Assembly (NCBI GenBank): GCA_964036275.1
Contig: OZ038440.1
Coordinates: 11,755,690-11,819,689, forward strand
Length of the DNA stretch: 64,000 nt
Direction: 5' to 3'
Source: Litoditis marina
Lineage: Eukaryota; Nematoda; Chromadorea; Rhabditida; Rhabditidae
Shown: in pieces, positions 22,399-34,728 of the stretch
How the letters are laid out: each line of letters begins with the position of its first letter
Position numbering within the stretch: position 1 is the first letter of the stretch
The notes under the pieces: generated by a model
Seen by the model: only the letters and a program-made list of their open reading frames with translations
Database searches by the model: none
What the model was told of the DNA's origin: nothing
Made by a program: the position numbers and the translations under genes

Positions 22399-23850
22399 TT
22401 TGTATAAAAAAACGAATGTAAAGTGAAAAACGATTAGCTTTTGAGATTGAACTGCATGGAATTTAGAAAAGGAGGTCAATAACTCGAGAGGGAAATGAAA
22501 AATCTAATCTCGCATGTTTCATGAGTCTAAAACATTTTGGTTTTCTACTGAGAACGAACTTGCAGCAAACAAACATTAGTTGAAACGTCCGAATATGATA
22601 ATTTCTCACCACTGTTAACTGATTCAAAACTGTTAACAGAACACAATATACTAGTGAAAAGAATATTTACGTGAAAATAGCATTCTAATGAGGAATGGTG
22701 CACTTTGTCTTTCTCTTCACGTTTGTGAGTTCAGCTGTGTTTAACATGTTTCACGTGACTGTGCGATTGATTGACAGTTTAGCTTATTTTTGTTTCAGAT
22801 AGGTTTTCAGTGTTAGCGGAATGTTCTCAAAGGTGAGCACTTATTTTCTGATTTAGTTTGTCAGGATGATCATGAAAATTGCGAGATTAGATTTTTCATT
22901 TCCCTCTCGAGTTATTGACCTCCTTTTCTACATTCCATGCAGTTCAATCTCAAAAGCTAATCGTTTTTCACTTTACATTCGTTTTTTTATACAAATTGAC
23001 CTCTTTTTCTATATTTCCGAAGGAAATAATGAATTAATAGATATGAAATGAAGACATCTCATCAATTATTGCTTTTTGAAAGTTTATTCAACTCAACAGG
23101 TGAAACTTTGTTGATTTGTAAAGCATGAACCGCGTTACAAGTTCCGTTTCTTTTCTATTTCTACCCGGAACCATAATCAATCCTTGATGTCGGGCAGCGT
23201 ACGTGTGGCACTGTCCTTTGCTTTCATTTCCTCGTGGCGATTTGGCTCAGTCGGCAGAGCAGCGCACTACAGCCCAGTAGGCCGAGGGTTCGAGTCCTTT
23301 CACGAACTCCATTTCTGTTTTTGTTTGATCAACCTTTTTATGGAGTTAGGATCTCTTCAGATTAGCACAATTGCTTTTCCAATATATTTTAATCTATTCA
23401 AACTACAAAAAAGCGAAGCAACAGCTCACTGCGCACACTCCACACATCTAGAAGTAATTGTCAAAGCAGCTAAGAGCAATGTTTCCAGGGCCATAAAATG
23501 GCTCAATGTCCACCGATTGGTCCCAGATTTCATATTTACACATAACTCTGCTGTTTCTAACTATATTCCAAATTGCAGACGAATCGGTTGAATTCGTCCG
23601 TTTTGCGGTCGCCACGCGGCCGCTGTCGGAAGCCATTTTGGCGAGACAATTTTAAGAATAACTGTAGAATCACTAGTCGCACATTGCAAATCGAATAGCT
23701 CAATGATAGAGCCTTTCCTCCTCTATCTCTCTCTATCAAAATCTCAAAAGTCCGTTCAGGAGTTTTGAGAAAATGGCATTAAACCACTTTTGAAAGTCCG
23801 CAATGTTGTGATCAAAAACTAATCTGCGCAGCGCTCCGCGCTGCGCGCGA
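22399..23850 (+). mobile_element. Helitron-like (HINE-type) family II element, unit 2, complete
   Basis: The 5' end is TTTGTATAAAAAAACG following an A, with an ACGATTAGCTTTTGAG subterminal motif. The 3' end has the inverse AAAACTAATCT directly before a GC hairpin and a terminal A, followed by T. A 120-bp segment at the 5' end is repeated inverted at about 22,880-23,000. A tRNA-like block lies at 23,233-23,305. The related element at 40,192/40,193 (AACA then TCCTG) shows the empty site, so insertion was between A and T without target duplication. No Rep/helicase is encoded, so it is non-autonomous. Confidence 0.75.
23233..23305 (+). other. tRNA-like segment with Pol III A and B boxes, unit 2
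   Basis: A box TGGCTCAGTCGG (23,243-23,254) and perfect B box GGTTCGAGTCC (23,287-23,297) stand 32 bp apart as in tRNA genes. A GCTC/GAGC D-stem and a T-arm form, but the acceptor stem does not pair in register and the anticodon arm is irregular. It is a tRNA relic or tRNA-derived promoter inside the Helitron-like element, not a working tRNA. A 135-codon frame across it is spurious. Confidence 0.6.
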
Positions 23851-23936
23851 TGTTTGATAGTCACCATGTTCCTAACTTCATTCTGATTGTTCTAATCAAT
23901 GAGTGATTGTACTAGTACAACTAGCAAAAAGAGAAC

Positions 23937-24272
23937 AATAAGTAAAAAGTGGGGGACCAGGAAGTGTGTGAGTTCTGTTCGGTTTCACCGTTTTCAGCAA
24001 AAAGTGAACAATACGAGGTAGGGAGTGTGCAACAAAAATAGCACGATACATACTTTGCACAACGGTTCACAAAAAAACATTTATTACAAAAATCCTGATT
24101 TTAGCGTGAGTGTATGAGTGGTTTAACGTACGTACGTTGTGAACCGTTGTGCAAACCTATGTATCGTGCTATTTTTGTTGCACACTCCCTACCTCGTATT
24201 GTTCACTTTTTGCTGAAAACGGTGAAACCGAACAGAACTCACACACTCCTGGTCCCCCACTTTTTACTTATT
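23937..24272. repeat. Foldback element fragment, family I, unit 2
   Basis: Same structure as 676-1012, with arms of about 135 bp and ends AATAAGTAAAAAGTGGGGG and complement. It is the 5' end of the minus-oriented family I element whose body is 21,840-22,398. Confidence 0.85.
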
Positions 24273-24572
24273 CATATTAATATTATAAAGCCCGAGATAC
24301 GCAGTCAGAGATCATCAGTTCAACTTACTCTTTGATAACATTCCATAGGAAGAAATGGTTGAAAGTAAACCAGAATACCTGTTGCATCCAAACTTTAATG
24401 AGCGATAAATTGATAATTAGCAAACAATCTCAGAACGAACAAACGTTGCAGACTTTCATGAATGTGGTCTGTTTCAAAATGGATAGTGCGGTTACCCAAT
24501 CCAACTTTTCAATTAACCCAAAATTTCACTGACTAAAACAATAGGCTGCGAGAGTGCGTAGATTTGTATAAG

Positions 24573-24704
24573 TTGGCCTCCGAATGAACACAGCAAAATG
24601 CGTTTCTTCCGAATGAACACAGCAAAAACAACAACACAACAAAAGTTCACCCTACAAGTTGGCCCCCGAATGAACACAGCAAAAACATCAACACAACAAA
24701 AATT
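24573..24704. repeat. Short version of the minisatellite, unit 2
   Basis: About 1.5 units of the array expanded at 1315-2885, with one GAATGAACACAGCAAAA pair and a second partial unit. No poly-C tract survives. The preceding 300 bp (24,273-24,572) hold nothing recognisable. Confidence 0.9.
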
Positions 24705-26621
24705 CGTCATGCTCGCTTTTAAGGAACACTCGAATCCTACCTTCAGAGGTTAGCATTGTCTGAAACAACGATTCACTTCCGTACCTGACTTCTTCGACCA
24801 ATCCAGTACTTTCCAGTGTCCGATTCTCGGTCGACTGACCGTAGGAGTGGTCAAGACAGAAAGCGGTGTGAAATATGGTCTGCAAATTGCCTTCATAAAC
24901 CTGTATACAAGTGTGAAAACGACTGTTTGGCATACAAAAAACGTCATTTCCGATTTATTATCGCTGTAATATTCTCGGCAAATTCAGAAAAGAGAACTGC
25001 GGTTCAACCAAAAAGTGCTGGTTTGCTTGCAAAACGTAAATTTGTTGTTCACTTCCAAGCACTTTCCTTCACGTGAGAATACAATAAAGATGAAACACGT
25101 TCGCAATAAACGCTGTCTTCCATCTAAATTAAACTTGCTTGATTATATAGAGTTCTACGTATACATTGCAGGAAAATCTGGCGGCGTAGCGATCCCCACT
25201 AATGTCCATGAGATCACCTCATGAGCTATTCACACGAAATTCTCATTAGATCCTATTGATTGCTAGGCTACCACATTAAAAGTTCACGATCAGTTCATGA
25301 GGTATCTCATGAGAAACTCATATAAACTTATCTCATGAGAAATCATAGAAAGCCTACGCCGCCAGCAAAGGATTGTGGTTTGAGTATTTGCCCCCGTAGT
25401 AATGACAAATGAGCGCAACTGCGGAATCAGTATGATTAGAGAATTCAGAACTACCATCGTGTGAAAACTCTTGAGCTGATTTCGCAAAAAGCGAAATAAT
25501 GCATGAGATCGCAACGCTCGCTCCCACTTTGAGGTCATTGAATGAACTTTCACTAAAACTTTACAGAAGGGCAGATTCAGATACTAGGTATTCCAGAGAG
25601 ACCACAACACTTTCAAGTTATCTGGGAAGGAGAACTCTTCTGAAAACATGGCGGCGCACTTATTTATACGAAACATTTTACGAAAGTCCTGGAGTTTGCT
25701 AGCTCGCCTGAGGATGGGGTAGTTGATGCAACCTAATGTACGGACGTCATACGTACTTTAGGTTGTTAATGGGCAAACTTTGAAGAACGCATGTATTATA
25801 CATTTATACACCGATTAGTCCTGATGATAGGCAAGAACAAACCCTATATACCGTGGCTCTAATTCCTCTGTGTTTACAGTGTCATTCCCTTGCTTCCCAA
25901 TCGTAATTCGTAAATTGAGCCGTGTTTCGAGATGCACGTTGATTTTAATACCCTACGCAGGTTAACAGTGATAACATTTCAAACTTTCGTATGAGTTATT
26001 CAAGCTTTGTTGGCTAGATAACTCTTTCTATTTACCTTATAATTGCTGTTTCTATAAAAACCAAAAGTGAAACCTTGTGGTTCCCAGCCTTTCCCCATCC
26101 ACAGGTGTCCGTTAATTGTTCACAGCCTTATTTCCTCCCAATCCCAATAAGCAAATCTATCCTAACTCGATAGCTAATTAGGAAAAGTACCGCCCTTGGA
26201 TAACAATCACCAGAGTACTCAGTTATATATATTATAGTTGTTCGACTATACCCAGTTTGGCTCTGTCTTTTTCAATGATTAGTTTCTCCAAAAATGTATG
26301 CAATCTTCGCTACGTACTATCCCTCTTTACAATCGTTTCAACAGTATGAAATTGAAATACCACGAGCGCTATACAAAGAGATTTATTGTCTTTTTCGCTC
26401 CCTTTACTTCTTTCTCATGATAACTGAACCCCATTCAGCACTATTCTAGAACATGTCGGAGATTTACTCCATTTCTACCTGGTAGAAGTATTTTAGTGGC
26501 TCTTGTCTCTATTTCGAACTGAAGTTTTAGGCTCCTACAATCGAAACGGTTTCCAGTTGTGCTCAAATTGTTCAAACTATAAATATTGTACAGTGAAACA
26601 GAAAAAATTTCAGTTTCCGGA
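24705..26621. other. Upstream region of the plus BTB gene, unit 2
   Basis: Matches 2886-4862 closely but lacks the 65-bp block near 3,850-3,915. It contains the CTGGCGGCGTAG MITE (25,178-25,365). No gene supported. Confidence 0.6.
25178..25365. mobile_element. Short MITE with CTGGCGGCGTAG termini, unit 2
   Basis: Perfect 12-bp terminal inverted repeats with interior TCATGAG motifs; 188 bp against 185 bp in unit 1. Confidence 0.75.
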
Positions 26622-28148
26622 ATGACATATTTCCAAGAAGTCCCATTGAGCTACACTGACTGTGGTCACGACGTATTGGACGAAGAATACCAGGTATGGG
26701 GCTTTCGGAACACTTAGTACTAGTATTAGAAAATCGAATGAAAAATGTATAAACTCAAACTTTCTCGAAACCCTCATACGCACAGAAAGTTATGTATTTC
26801 TACTGTGAACGTTTTATTCAGAATCAGAACACATATATTCAGAGAACTAATGAGAACTCCAAGCGTTCTATGATGATCTAGCAACACATACAGCATACTT
26901 GAAAGCATCAATTACAGAAGTAATCTCAAGTTCATTATTAACTGTTGTGAAGAAGATGTTGTGAGCTATTATCATGGTCATATATGAGTTTAGTCATATA
27001 CGAAGTGTTGATCATTTTCTGTGTAGTTTCATACTAAACTTTGAACAGCTATAGTTCATGCGCTTCCAACGAAAAGCTACTGGATCAAACTATAAAAAGC
27101 GGCGGGATAGGAAGATATGCACTGTTTTCTTCTTCATTGGTTCGTTGAGAGCGCCCTATATACATTTCTCGTTTATCTACATAATGCATATCTTTCTTTC
27201 AGACCGTGTTCACAGTGCCTTCGAACCTGCGTACATTTCGAGTCGACGTGAGAGACGGTGTGTTCTACGTGGACGAACATCATCTCTCTAATCTATCTGA
27301 TGTCTTCAGAACAATGATGGTCGAAGGACCGTTCAGAGAAGGTATGTACAACGAGGCGTATAAATATACCCAAAAGTTTGATATATGCGTCATTTATCTT
27401 CAACCTTTTCACCTTTTACACGTTAATCATTTCTCATTGTGCTTTTTTGTATTTTTCAGTTTCTCAGTTGTAGTTTAATGCTGCGTACTTGCGTACTCAT
27501 AATGCATCTTTAAAAACATTGCGGAATTCATATAGCACTTCACGTGAGAAAGGTTTTCCCTCTCTGCCTTCTCTCTGTATCAACTAACTCCGAGTACATG
27601 TGATTGAAAACTCCGATACCTTTATTTCATCCTGCTTCTCCTGCTTTGCTCACTATTTCGCCACCCTGTCTTCTTCCTCCTACTAAGACTTGACAGCATG
27701 TCAACGCATATTCTAGGCTATTTTTCACCACTTTGGAGTTATCGAAAAAAACGACAAATTTCTGTTAGCGTTTCTTCACTTTCATATGAATGAAACGTTT
27801 ATGGACTTCTCATGTTTGCTCTAAGAAATATTTATCAGGAAATCTTGGCATCATGCCAACGAGTTTCAGCGAGAATGAAACGAACTATATAGTATACATA
27901 TTAGGAAGCACCCAATAACCCTCTACCTTTTCAGTGACAGAAAGAAGGGCAGTTTTTCACGAGGAGTCTGCTGCAGATTTCCATATCCTGCTTCAGGCTA
28001 CATGTCCCTATGAGATGGGAATTTCTCCGAAGGAAGTTGAAAGTAGGTCACATAAAATTTGTCACATGAAATTTGTAGTTCACCCCTTGAATACATACCG
28101 ATCACAAAAACGAAAGAATGACTTCCTGCCCGAATGGTTATTTAGTTA

Positions 28149-28514
28149 CAATACAATACAATACAAACTTTATTTTTCTCCCGTATCACTGAGTGTTGTG
28201 TGAAGGTGTTGTTGGCGTCAAAAGGGCGCTGGGAGTTGGAGGAAAAAAGTCTTCTAGGAAGACAACGGCTATCCTCCAAGAGGCTGTCTGTTACATTCAG
28301 GTTGCAAGTCTAAAGTAGATAATTTACGTTTAAAATACAATTACACACTACTATCAAAACAAGGCAAGAGGGATAAACAGGTTCTTTACTTTACAAAAGG
28401 TTGTCAGAACCACTAAGGAATAAACCATCGATTATTGTTTAAGATATGTTCGTGGGGTCAAGTTAACTGTTAACAAGGTGGTAGTTAACAAGGTATAAAG
28501 TCTAACAGTTTATA
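28149..28514 (-). mobile_element. SINE-like insertion in intron 3, unit 2
   Basis: Same as 6390-6755, with ACAAT repeats at its left end and TAGTTA on both flanks. Its presence in all plus copies means it was inserted before the segmental duplication. Confidence 0.45.
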
Positions 28515-30211
28515 TAGTTAAAACTAGCATCGAGTCTCTACGAAGCATATTTGCAGTTGAGAATGTGCTCACTCTGCTCCAACTGGCTGATCGATACCTC
28601 ATCCTTCCTCTACAGGCGTCCTGTATGAACTTTTTACGGAAAAGAGGAATGTAAGTTCGTTCAGCAGTGTTTGGTTCTCGATTGAATGCACATTAATTTC
28701 TTCCGTTGGATTTAATGATTGGTTATTTTCCAGGAGCTTTAGCGCCAAATTAAATACCTTGTTTTTGAAACAAAACATGACGTATATCATAAACCCAAAC
28801 ACTTGTTTATTTATATTGGAATAAAAATTGGCTTGTTTCCGTGGAAAACTTCAATATTCCAGTTCACGGTTACCGGCGGACCAACTAGTGGATGTTTTCA
28901 ATGTTGTACTCCGAATACAATCCACACGAACTAAAGAGCACTACTTTGTGGCGACGGTGGTAAGTAGTCTTTGACCTATTGACCTATTGTCGATCAATAT
29001 CAGAACATACTGATTTATTACGTGTCATACCGATAATCGAAGATGTGTGTGTCAGTTTTTGATGTGTCAAAATTTTCGTTCCGGTTTTTAACTCTTTCAT
29101 GCAAACGGTCAGTTCGGACTTGACGAAGAATGGTTGAATTTATATTAAGAAGACTAGAACTGTCTAATTTATATTCATTGTTGTTGATTAGAATTGTGTG
29201 GGAGAAATCTGAAACTATCAACTGAAACGCTTAAGCAACAAACAAAAAATAAATTTCTATAATCAGTAATCACCCATGTTTCAGATATTACGTGGTTTGG
29301 TGAAACGAATCTTCTTGGAGAGCGACGACCTATTGAAAACGTGTGATGACGTCACTCGAGAAGACGTCGAACAGATAGTGAACAGGTAAGCCGAGTTCGG
29401 AGATGAGACTATACTAGTGTACTTTTGCTAGAGGATTACGGCACGTTCATCCCACACTGCGTCTCTGCTCTAGCGCACTACGACACTAGTATCCCTGCAG
29501 GATGTGAGAACAGAGATATAGACTTTTTCATTCCTACTGGAGACTCCTACAGTGGAATTTCGAAACTTACTGCCCGCTTTTCTCACTTATTTTCGGTCTG
29601 AATGGAGCAATTTTCAGCTTCACAACAGCCTTCGGAAAGTTTGTGAGGTTACTGTAGGAGTCTCAGTAGAGATGGTGTGAACTATACAGCGTATGTTTGA
29701 AGAGACGCAGGTTGGGATAGAAAGACCGGGTTGTTCACGACACATTTTGATCATTGTACACGACTCCTAAGTCCGAGGGATCAAACTACAAAAATGTCAT
29801 CCAGGGCTTTCAATACTGATACAATGAGATTTACGATGCAGGTCGCTTATAGTAAACATAGAATTTCCAACCATAAATTCAATTGTGTGTGGTGAAGAGG
29901 GTGAATAATTCAAAATAGTCCATATGTGTAAATCTATTACCTATTGATTGGCGATCAAGAATATTACTGAGATAATGTGGATAATACAAAAACTGTGTAA
30001 TTGCTATTCCAATTTCAGTGTCAGTCGCCTGAATCATAATCAGATCAGCACAACCTGTCGACCCAAGAGAAGAAAGTGCGAACGTTGCAATGTCCCCGAC
30101 GAAACCAGTGGGTTCTACCTATGTTTTCGTTTCACAGTTTCTTGAAGCACAACTTTCAGTCAACAACAGGTTTAATTTGATTCTTACTGTCATCCTGTAT
30201 TTGTTCACAAG

Positions 30212-30332
30212 TTGAAGAAGGACGATTATGTGGTCCAATCGCAACGTTTCAGTCCTATATACTGCAATACATTAAATTGCAGTTTAAAGGACCGTTGGCA
30301 CGAGATTGGTCCACATAATTGTACTTCTTCAA
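30212..30332. mobile_element. 121-bp MITE (TTGAAGAAG termini), plus arm of unit 2
   Basis: Same position and length as 8452-8572, between exon 7 and exon 8. Confidence 0.8.
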
Positions 30333-31011
30333 GATGGCTTTGGTTACTTGGTTTTTTGGTTAAGCTAGATCATTGATAATATTAGTATTGGGTGCAAACA
30401 GATGTAGCGGTTTATCAACATACAGGTAAAAACTAACATGATAACCACGAATACATAATTTCAAAAACGACGAACGCGTTGAGGCGGTCGATAAGTGTTT
30501 TTCCTATTTTTATAATCATTGTGTAACTTAGCGTTGGTGTGTCTCAGAGTGTGTTCTCCACCTTTTCTCGAAACTTAAGCAAAAATTAGAATTATACTGT
30601 AAATTTTGTATGGGGAATAACCAAATCACCGTATATGCCTGCTTCGTGAAATTCGAACCTTGTAACACGTTCACAATCTCTGATAATAATAATAATAATT
30701 TTCTAACAATAATATGTTTTTCATTCCAGTCTCGATCGAATTGGAATGCTCTGGATGTAGCCATTCTATGTGCGCAGTTTGCCTCCAGGCTCCATGCGAC
30801 TCCTTGCTAATTACCTGGCTCACGGACCTACTCCACGAAAACGCTCCCAAAAGAAGCCCGAGGGTCTAATGCAGAAAATATAACAAAATTAAACTATTTC
30901 ATCATTGTATGTAGAGACTTTTTCCAGTTTACTTTCTCTTTTTCTATTGTATTTGTATTCACCTAATGGAAAATCAACGAAACCCACGTTTAACTTGATT
31001 TGTTGTGATAA

Positions 31012-31017
31012 AATAAA
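31012..31017 (+). terminator. AATAAA polyadenylation signal of the plus gene, unit 2
   Basis: Same position relative to exon 9 as in unit 1, in a sequence otherwise poor in such signals. Confidence 0.45.
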
Positions 31018-31892
31018 GCGTCTAGTGTGTAATAATTTTATTAACAGTGTAACTCCCTCTTACAGTTAGTTGCCTTCTAGTCTCTAAAAACCGTCAGCAA
31101 AGGTTCTGCTAACATTATCTTTCACAATCCAGAATTCTCCGATATTCCGTTGGGCCACTGCCGGTTACAACTAATTGTTTCAGTCATTTATTATAGTCGT
31201 TTTGATATAATTAATGTTATGTTTGTATTATGGCGATGATTGTGATTAAGAATATTTATATTGTGGAATGAACATTTCACCGTTTCAGAACTTTATGTTA
31301 TGAATACAATTTTTCTAGTGCCGAATATCCACAAGAACTGTTTTTCTTATATGACTTTGAACTTCGAGAACATCAATGTGAAAACAAATGAGTTGAGAGT
31401 ATCAAACGGAGTCTATCTTTTACTTCAAAGCCAGTTAGAGTTTCATGTCTAGGAGTCTAATTACGGATCAGATTGGTCTGTCCTTTTTAAATGTCTTTCG
31501 AACATTGTACAAATGAAAACCCCTGCTCCATTACGCAATTTAGCGTATTATTCACACAAAATCGTTTTTAGCGTATTATTCACACAAAATCGTTTCGGCA
31601 AAGCTTGTTATCTAGAAATGACCCTAACTTTCCCATATTTTTCCCATCCACGTTTTGGTACAAATAGAAGTGACATTGATAGTGGGGTCGCTTTAGCAAT
31701 GAAGCTACCAAACTTCAACATATCTGATATTCCCAATGCAATTTCCATCATATTCGCATTGGAAGTTCATTACGGACTTCCCGTTGAAAAACTATTCACC
31801 TGACTGGTGTACCTGTCATATGTTTTGCACTGTGTGAAATCAAACTTTTTGTGATCGGCCAACAAGCCCCTAACTGCGCGCATCCATTTCAA

Positions 31893-31974
31893 AGTCATCT
31901 CTACGACTTTCTTCTCTTTGAAGAAAGTCGTAGAGACGACTTTCTTCTCTTTGAAGAAAGTCGTAGAGATGACA
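31893..31974. repeat. Private chain of inverted repeats in the unit 2 spacer
   Basis: GTCATCTCTACGACTTTCTT at the left and its exact complement at the right enclose a second inverted pair with CTCTTTG loops. Units 1 and 3 have the plain sequence (10,130-10,165 and 58,724-58,755). The pattern fits fold-back templated synthesis of the ACTTTCTT segment. Confidence 0.9.
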
Positions 31975-33055
31975 GAGGAAACTTCTCTCAAGTCTGTCCC
32001 AGTTGATCAGACTACTCAAACTGCCCACATTCCACTCAATCGCTGAACATATTTTAGCGAGATTCTACACTGCTCAAAGGCAGCACCACTCCTTCACTTG
32101 CAGATGTATCTGGCTCATTTTCAACTTTGTGGCCGTGCCTAGGGCTTTCAAAACTTCTGTGAATGGTCAACATATAGTTCGTTTCACCCATCGAAAGCAG
32201 CCAGTTACAGTAGATTTTAGTGGTCCTCAGAACGATTGGCGCCAATTTTCTTCGATTGGCCAGCTACTAAAGCGAGAGAGTGTGCAGGTCAATGAGGCCG
32301 CAGACATCTGGGTCTCTCTGACCTGCACACTCTCTCGCTCAGCCAATGAAAAGTGGCTGGCCAATTGGCTGAGGATTGTCTGAGTCGTAGTCAATTAGGT
32401 TGGAAAGTTTCCAACAGCGACCAGCCTAATCAAAATTGTTGCATCTGCTGGGTATCGAACACAGCTGCGATAGGTGGCGCGGCGCCCACAAGCAGCCGGC
32501 CACCTGAACAAACTAAAAACAGTGACACCCAATCATCTTTTCAGTCCTTTTTTCAAAGCTTGTTTTATCGTGCGAAAAGTTTTTAAATTACTCCCCGATT
32601 ATGTGGCAACCATTTGAAAACAAAAATATTGCAAAAATCCTAAAATAACCTGCTATCGATGGGTGATACGAACTATAACTACGTAGGATTTTTTTTCTTC
32701 TTTCAAACTCGTACTCGTACGGAATAATGTTAACGAAACTTATAAATGCGTTTGAACGAACCAAGTGTTTTTTTGTGCTGTCGCGAATCCTATGTGCTAA
32801 GATTACCGTAACAAATTATGAAATGAAAAGTCATGTGGCGGCGTTCTACAAACTACAGTTTGGGTACTTTGCTGTTTAGCAAACAAATGCTCGTTCCTCC
32901 AGATACTAATAATGGCTTTGTTACATTTTTTTCGCAAGTGGTATAGCTTTTAATAATGCTCCACAGAGCTACGTAGACAAGCAACATGTGAAAAATACGA
33001 ACGAAAAAGAAAACAGGAAGATGGGCGAAATACACTAAACTGCTAGGGCTAACCA

Positions 33056-33565
33056 GAGTACGTATGCTAGAAGATCCCGGCCCCTTCATCTCATCCTGCG
33101 TCTCTCGCTCTGCCTCACTATGTCTTGTCTCTTACATCCCGGCGGGATGTGAGAGCAGAGAAATAACGTATACTCTGAGAAAGTTTTGACCATGGCAAAC
33201 CCAAAATGTTGAAGAACCGCCCACAATTTTGGGTTTGCCATAGTCAAATCGGAAGTTTGGAAATGCTTTGGTCAAAAAGTACACATCTAATGCTCAAAAC
33301 CAAGAAAACAATGGTTAAGATAACTTCAAACGGTTTTTAAAGCTAGCAAAAGCGATTGTTGTGAACTTATTACTTTTCAAAAAGTTATATAAAGAAATAG
33401 CTAAGCAAAATTCCCGTTGATACGATCAAACAATACAAATATGATCATTTTATAACTGTTTTTGTACTTATACGTCATAAGCTGTACAATGGACAGAAAC
33501 TATAATGTTATTTGAGGAGACGCAGGATGGGATGAAGATGCCGGGTTCTTCTAGCATACGTACTC
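33056..33565. mobile_element. 510-bp foldback element in the spacer, unit 2
   Basis: Inverted ends GAGTACGTATGCTAGAAGA, internal TGGCAAACCCAAAAT hairpin; same as unit 1. Confidence 0.8.
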
Positions 33566-34728
33566 AGATTGAATTACGGTGGATCTTACTCCGCTGCGAC
33601 CAGGATAGGTTTGAAACCTTACATTTCGGATGGAAACCATTTCATGAAAACAACAGAACAGCTAGAGATTAAAGTTTGCTAGCACAAACCATAATAACGG
33701 AGAGATATGGGAGAAACGAAAATGAACGAGTGGGTACGGTAGAGACGGTGACCGCGTCCGGTCGGTGAGATGCTGATAGTTTGCTTCCTTGGCTTATAAA
33801 ATGCGACGTTATCTGAAAAGAGATCATTCACGTCATGCAATCATGAGATGTGTTGCAATGTCATAATGGTAACGCAATGGTGACTAAAGGGAAATTCATG
33901 GGAAAGTTAGGGTCATTTTTAGATAACAAGCTTTGTCGAAACGATTTTGTGTGAATAATACACTAAATTGTGTAATGGAGCAGGGGTTTTTATTTGTACA
34001 ATGTTCGAAATACGTTTTAAAAAAGGGCGGACCAATCTGATCCGCAGTTAGGGATTAGACTCCTAGACATGAAACTCAAACTGGCTTTGAAGTAAAAGAT
34101 AGACTCCGTTCGAAACTCTCAACTCATTTGTATTCACATTGATGTTCTCGAAGTTCAAAGTCAAATAAGAAAAACAGTTCTTGTGGATAATCGGCACTAG
34201 AACAATTGTATTCCTAACATAAAGTTCTGAAACGGTGAAATGTTCATTCCACAATATAAATATTCTTAATCACAATCATCGCCGAAATACAAACATAACA
34301 TTAATTATTTCAAAACGACTATAATAAATGACTGAAACAACTAGTTGTAACTGGCAGTGGCCCAACGGAATATCGAAAAATTCTGGATTGTGAAAGATAA
34401 TGTTAGCAGAACCGCTGACGGTTTTTAGAGACTAGAAGGCAACTAACTGTAAGAGGGAGTTACACTGTTAATAAAATTATTACACACTAGTTTCGTTGAT
34501 TTTGCAATAGATGAATCCAAATACAATAGGAAAAGAAGAAACAAACTAAAAAAATAAATAGGTATACACATACAATGATAAACTAGTGACATTTTGTTAC
34601 ATTTTCCACATTAAGCTGATCTAGTATCACACTGGGGCAGTACAATGGAACAACAATACGTGTACTAGAAAATATATAGGTATACAGACACAATGATAAA
34701 CTAGTTGATATTTGTCAAACTTCCTGCA

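Larger units (their letters stand above)
26622..30869 (+). pseudogene. BTB/POZ protein with Cys-rich C-terminus, plus copy of unit 2 (broken 3' half)
   Basis: Exons 26,622-26,693, 27,203-27,341, 27,935-28,042, 28,557-28,650, 28,863-28,959, 29,285-29,385, 30,019-about 30,190, 30,548-30,661 and 30,730-30,869. Exons 1-6 are open and in phase, encoding the N-terminus, BTB/POZ domain and helical linker, with E to D at residue 17 and E rather than K in exon 3 versus unit 1. Exon 7 has the shared TGA at 30,143-30,145. Exon 8 has in addition a 1-bp deletion near 30,580 that brings a TAG into the frame. Exon 9 stays open with CSGCSHSMCAVC. The most that can be made without rescue is a 245-aa BTB protein ending soon after the first C-x2-C. 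The TTTCAG acceptor before the ATG is kept. Confidence 0.75.
31637..33897. other. Palindrome spacer, unit 2
   Basis: Matches 9882-12,097. It differs by a private palindromic insertion at 31,893-31,974 and small indels. Hairpin MITE near 32,234-32,371; foldback at 33,056-33,565. No gene supported. Confidence 0.7.

Noticed and set aside
23233..23305. Functional tRNA gene
   Set aside because: A and B boxes are good but the acceptor stem does not pair in register and the anticodon arm is irregular.
23184..23591. 135-codon plus-strand ORF repeated at 50,003
   Set aside because: It runs straight through the tRNA-like block and the body of a Helitron-like element; unit 1 has it deleted. No domain.
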